6,493 bases of DNA from Paracoccaceae bacterium (GTDB lineage Bacteria; Pseudomonadota; Alphaproteobacteria; Rhodobacterales; Rhodobacteraceae). Position numbers and translations under genes: made by a program. The stretch spans positions 1 to 6,493 of the forward strand of contig JAGLUD010000287.1 of assembly GCA_023134935.1 (NCBI GenBank), in the 5' to 3' direction. The notes below the pieces were generated by a model. The model was not told where the DNA came from and did no database searches. It was given only the letters and a program-made list of their open reading frames with translations. This document shows positions 5,478 through 6,493 of the stretch, in pieces. The first letter of the stretch is position 1, and each line of letters opens with the position of its first letter.

Positions 5478-6493
5478 ATGAACACCGCAACCGTCATCCT
5501 CGCCGCTGGGCAAGGTAGCCGTATGAAATCGGATCTTCCCAAGGTTCTGCACAAAATCGCAGGCGCCCCGATGCTTTGGCACACTATGCAATGCGCCGCG
5601 CAGATAGAAGCCGACAAGACCATCGTGGTTGTCGGGCACGGCGGCGAAGCGACGTCCGACGCGGCGATCGAATATAACGCTGACGCGAAAATCGTTTGGC
5701 AAAAGGAACAGAACGGCACCGGTCACGCGGTATTGCAGGCGAAGGCCGAGCTGAAAGATTTCGAAGGCGACGTGGTCGTCCTTTACGGTGACACGCCGTT
5801 TGTCGAACCCGAAACCCTGAAAAAGATGCTGGCGGCACGCGCACAAAGTTCGGTTGTGGTTTTAGGATTAGAGGCAACCACCCCGGGCGGTTACGGTCGT
5901 CTGCAAATGAACGGCGACAGTCTGGAAGCGATAATCGAGGCCAAAGATTGCACGGCAGCGCAGCTCGACATCAGCTTTTGTAACTCGGGCGTCATTTGCG
6001 CCCCTGCGTCCTTGTTGTTTTCACTGTTGGGCGAGGTCGGAAACGACAATGCCAACGGCGAGGTTTATCTAACGGACATCATCGCAATTGCCCGCGCGCG
6101 CGACCTGCCCTGCACAGCAATCACCTGTTCCGAGGCCGAAACGATGGGCGTCAACTCGCGTCAAAATCTGGCCGATGCCGAAGCGGTCTTCCAACAGTCC
6201 GCCCGCGCCGCTGCCATGGAAAACGGTGTCACCCTAAGCGCGCCTGATACCGTCCATTTCGCCTTCGACACCCATATCGGGCGCGATACCATAATCGAAC
6301 CGAACGTGTTTTTCGGCCTCGCCGTAACGATTGAAAGTGGCGCAACCATCCGCGCCTTCAGCCATCTAGAGGGTTGCCATGTGGCGCGTGATTGTGTCGT
6401 CGGCCCATACGCCCGACTGCGCCCGGGCGCAGAGCTGGATCTTGGTGCAAAAGTCGGTAATTTCGTTGAAATCAAAGCCTCGCAAATCGAGGC
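5478..6493 (+). CDS. glmU: Bifunctional GlmU: GlcNAc-1-P uridyltransferase / GlcN-1-P acetyltransferase, 3' end missing
   Basis: GlmU acetylates glucosamine-1-phosphate and then joins it to UTP, giving UDP-GlcNAc for peptidoglycan and lipopolysaccharide. The first 338 residues of about 450 are present; the frame is open at the window edge. The pyrophosphorylase domain (about 1-228) shows LAAGQGSRM (8-16) with PKVLH (21-25), QNGTGHA (78-84), YGD with metal-binding D105, N169 in CNSG, and GVNSRQ with N226, the partner of E. coli N227. From about 250 the left-handed beta-helix of the acetyltransferase begins, with hexapeptide-like repeats and RLRPGAEL (313-320) plus VGNFVEIK (326-333). The acetyltransferase catalytic His lies beyond the edge. 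GGAG at 5468-5471, 6 bases before the ATG, fixes the start. Confidence 0.97.
   Translation, partial: MNTATVILAAGQGSRMKSDLPKVLHKIAGAPMLWHTMQCAAQIEADKTIVVVGHGGEATSDAAIEYNADAKIVWQKEQNGTGHAVLQAKAELKDFEGDVVVLYGDTPFVEPETLKKMLAARAQSSVVVLGLEATTPGGYGRLQMNGDSLEAIIEAKDCTAAQLDISFCNSGVICAPASLLFSLLGEVGNDNANGEVYLTDIIAIARARDLPCTAITCSEAETMGVNSRQNLADAEAVFQQSARAAAMENGVTLSAPDTVHFAFDTHIGRDTIIEPNVFFGLAVTIESGATIRAFSHLEGCHVARDCVVGPYARLRPGAELDLGAKVGNFVEIKASQIE

Noticed and set aside
6161..6475. Minus-strand open frame of 104 codons inside glmU
   Set aside because: Antisense shadow of the well-supported glmU reading frame.

Overview
The window looks like chromosomal DNA of an alphaproteobacterium, most likely of the Rhodobacterales (Roseobacter-type). 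This rests on the divergent alphaproteobacterial style of the FliG protein, the 3-hydroxybutyrate dehydrogenase, the GFA-family protein and the general codon use. It is an inference from gene content and not a phylogenetic result.

Layout from left to right. A GNAT acetyltransferase gene runs off the left edge on the minus strand. It is divergent from a complete fliG (331-1374, +), which encodes a flagellar motor switch protein. A tRNA-Gly(UCC) with an encoded CCA and a good promoter lies just downstream on the minus strand. About 300 bp without a convincing gene follow. Next comes a divergent pair: a GFA/CENP-V-fold zinc protein (minus) and an EamA/DMT-family membrane transporter (plus). The transporter converges, with only 6 bp between stop codons, on an extended short-chain dehydrogenase/epimerase (minus). 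A D-3-hydroxybutyrate dehydrogenase gene (minus) follows, and glmU (plus, cut by the right edge) is divergent from it.

How the genes work together. There is no single obvious pathway. fliG (motility), tRNA-Gly (translation) and glmU (UDP-GlcNAc synthesis for peptidoglycan and LPS) are core functions. Between the tRNA and glmU lies a group of small-molecule genes arranged as separate units: the GFA protein, the transporter, the epimerase and the hydroxybutyrate dehydrogenase. By eye they look more AT-rich than fliG and glmU, so this may be a lineage-variable block, but I see no integrase, transposase or flanking att repeat.

I found no CRISPR array, insertion sequence, toxin-antitoxin pair, phage gene or clearly new system. 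The points most worth checking are the changed FliG hallmark motifs and isolated position of that gene, the run of palindromes between the GFA gene and the transporter, and the unassigned epimerase.
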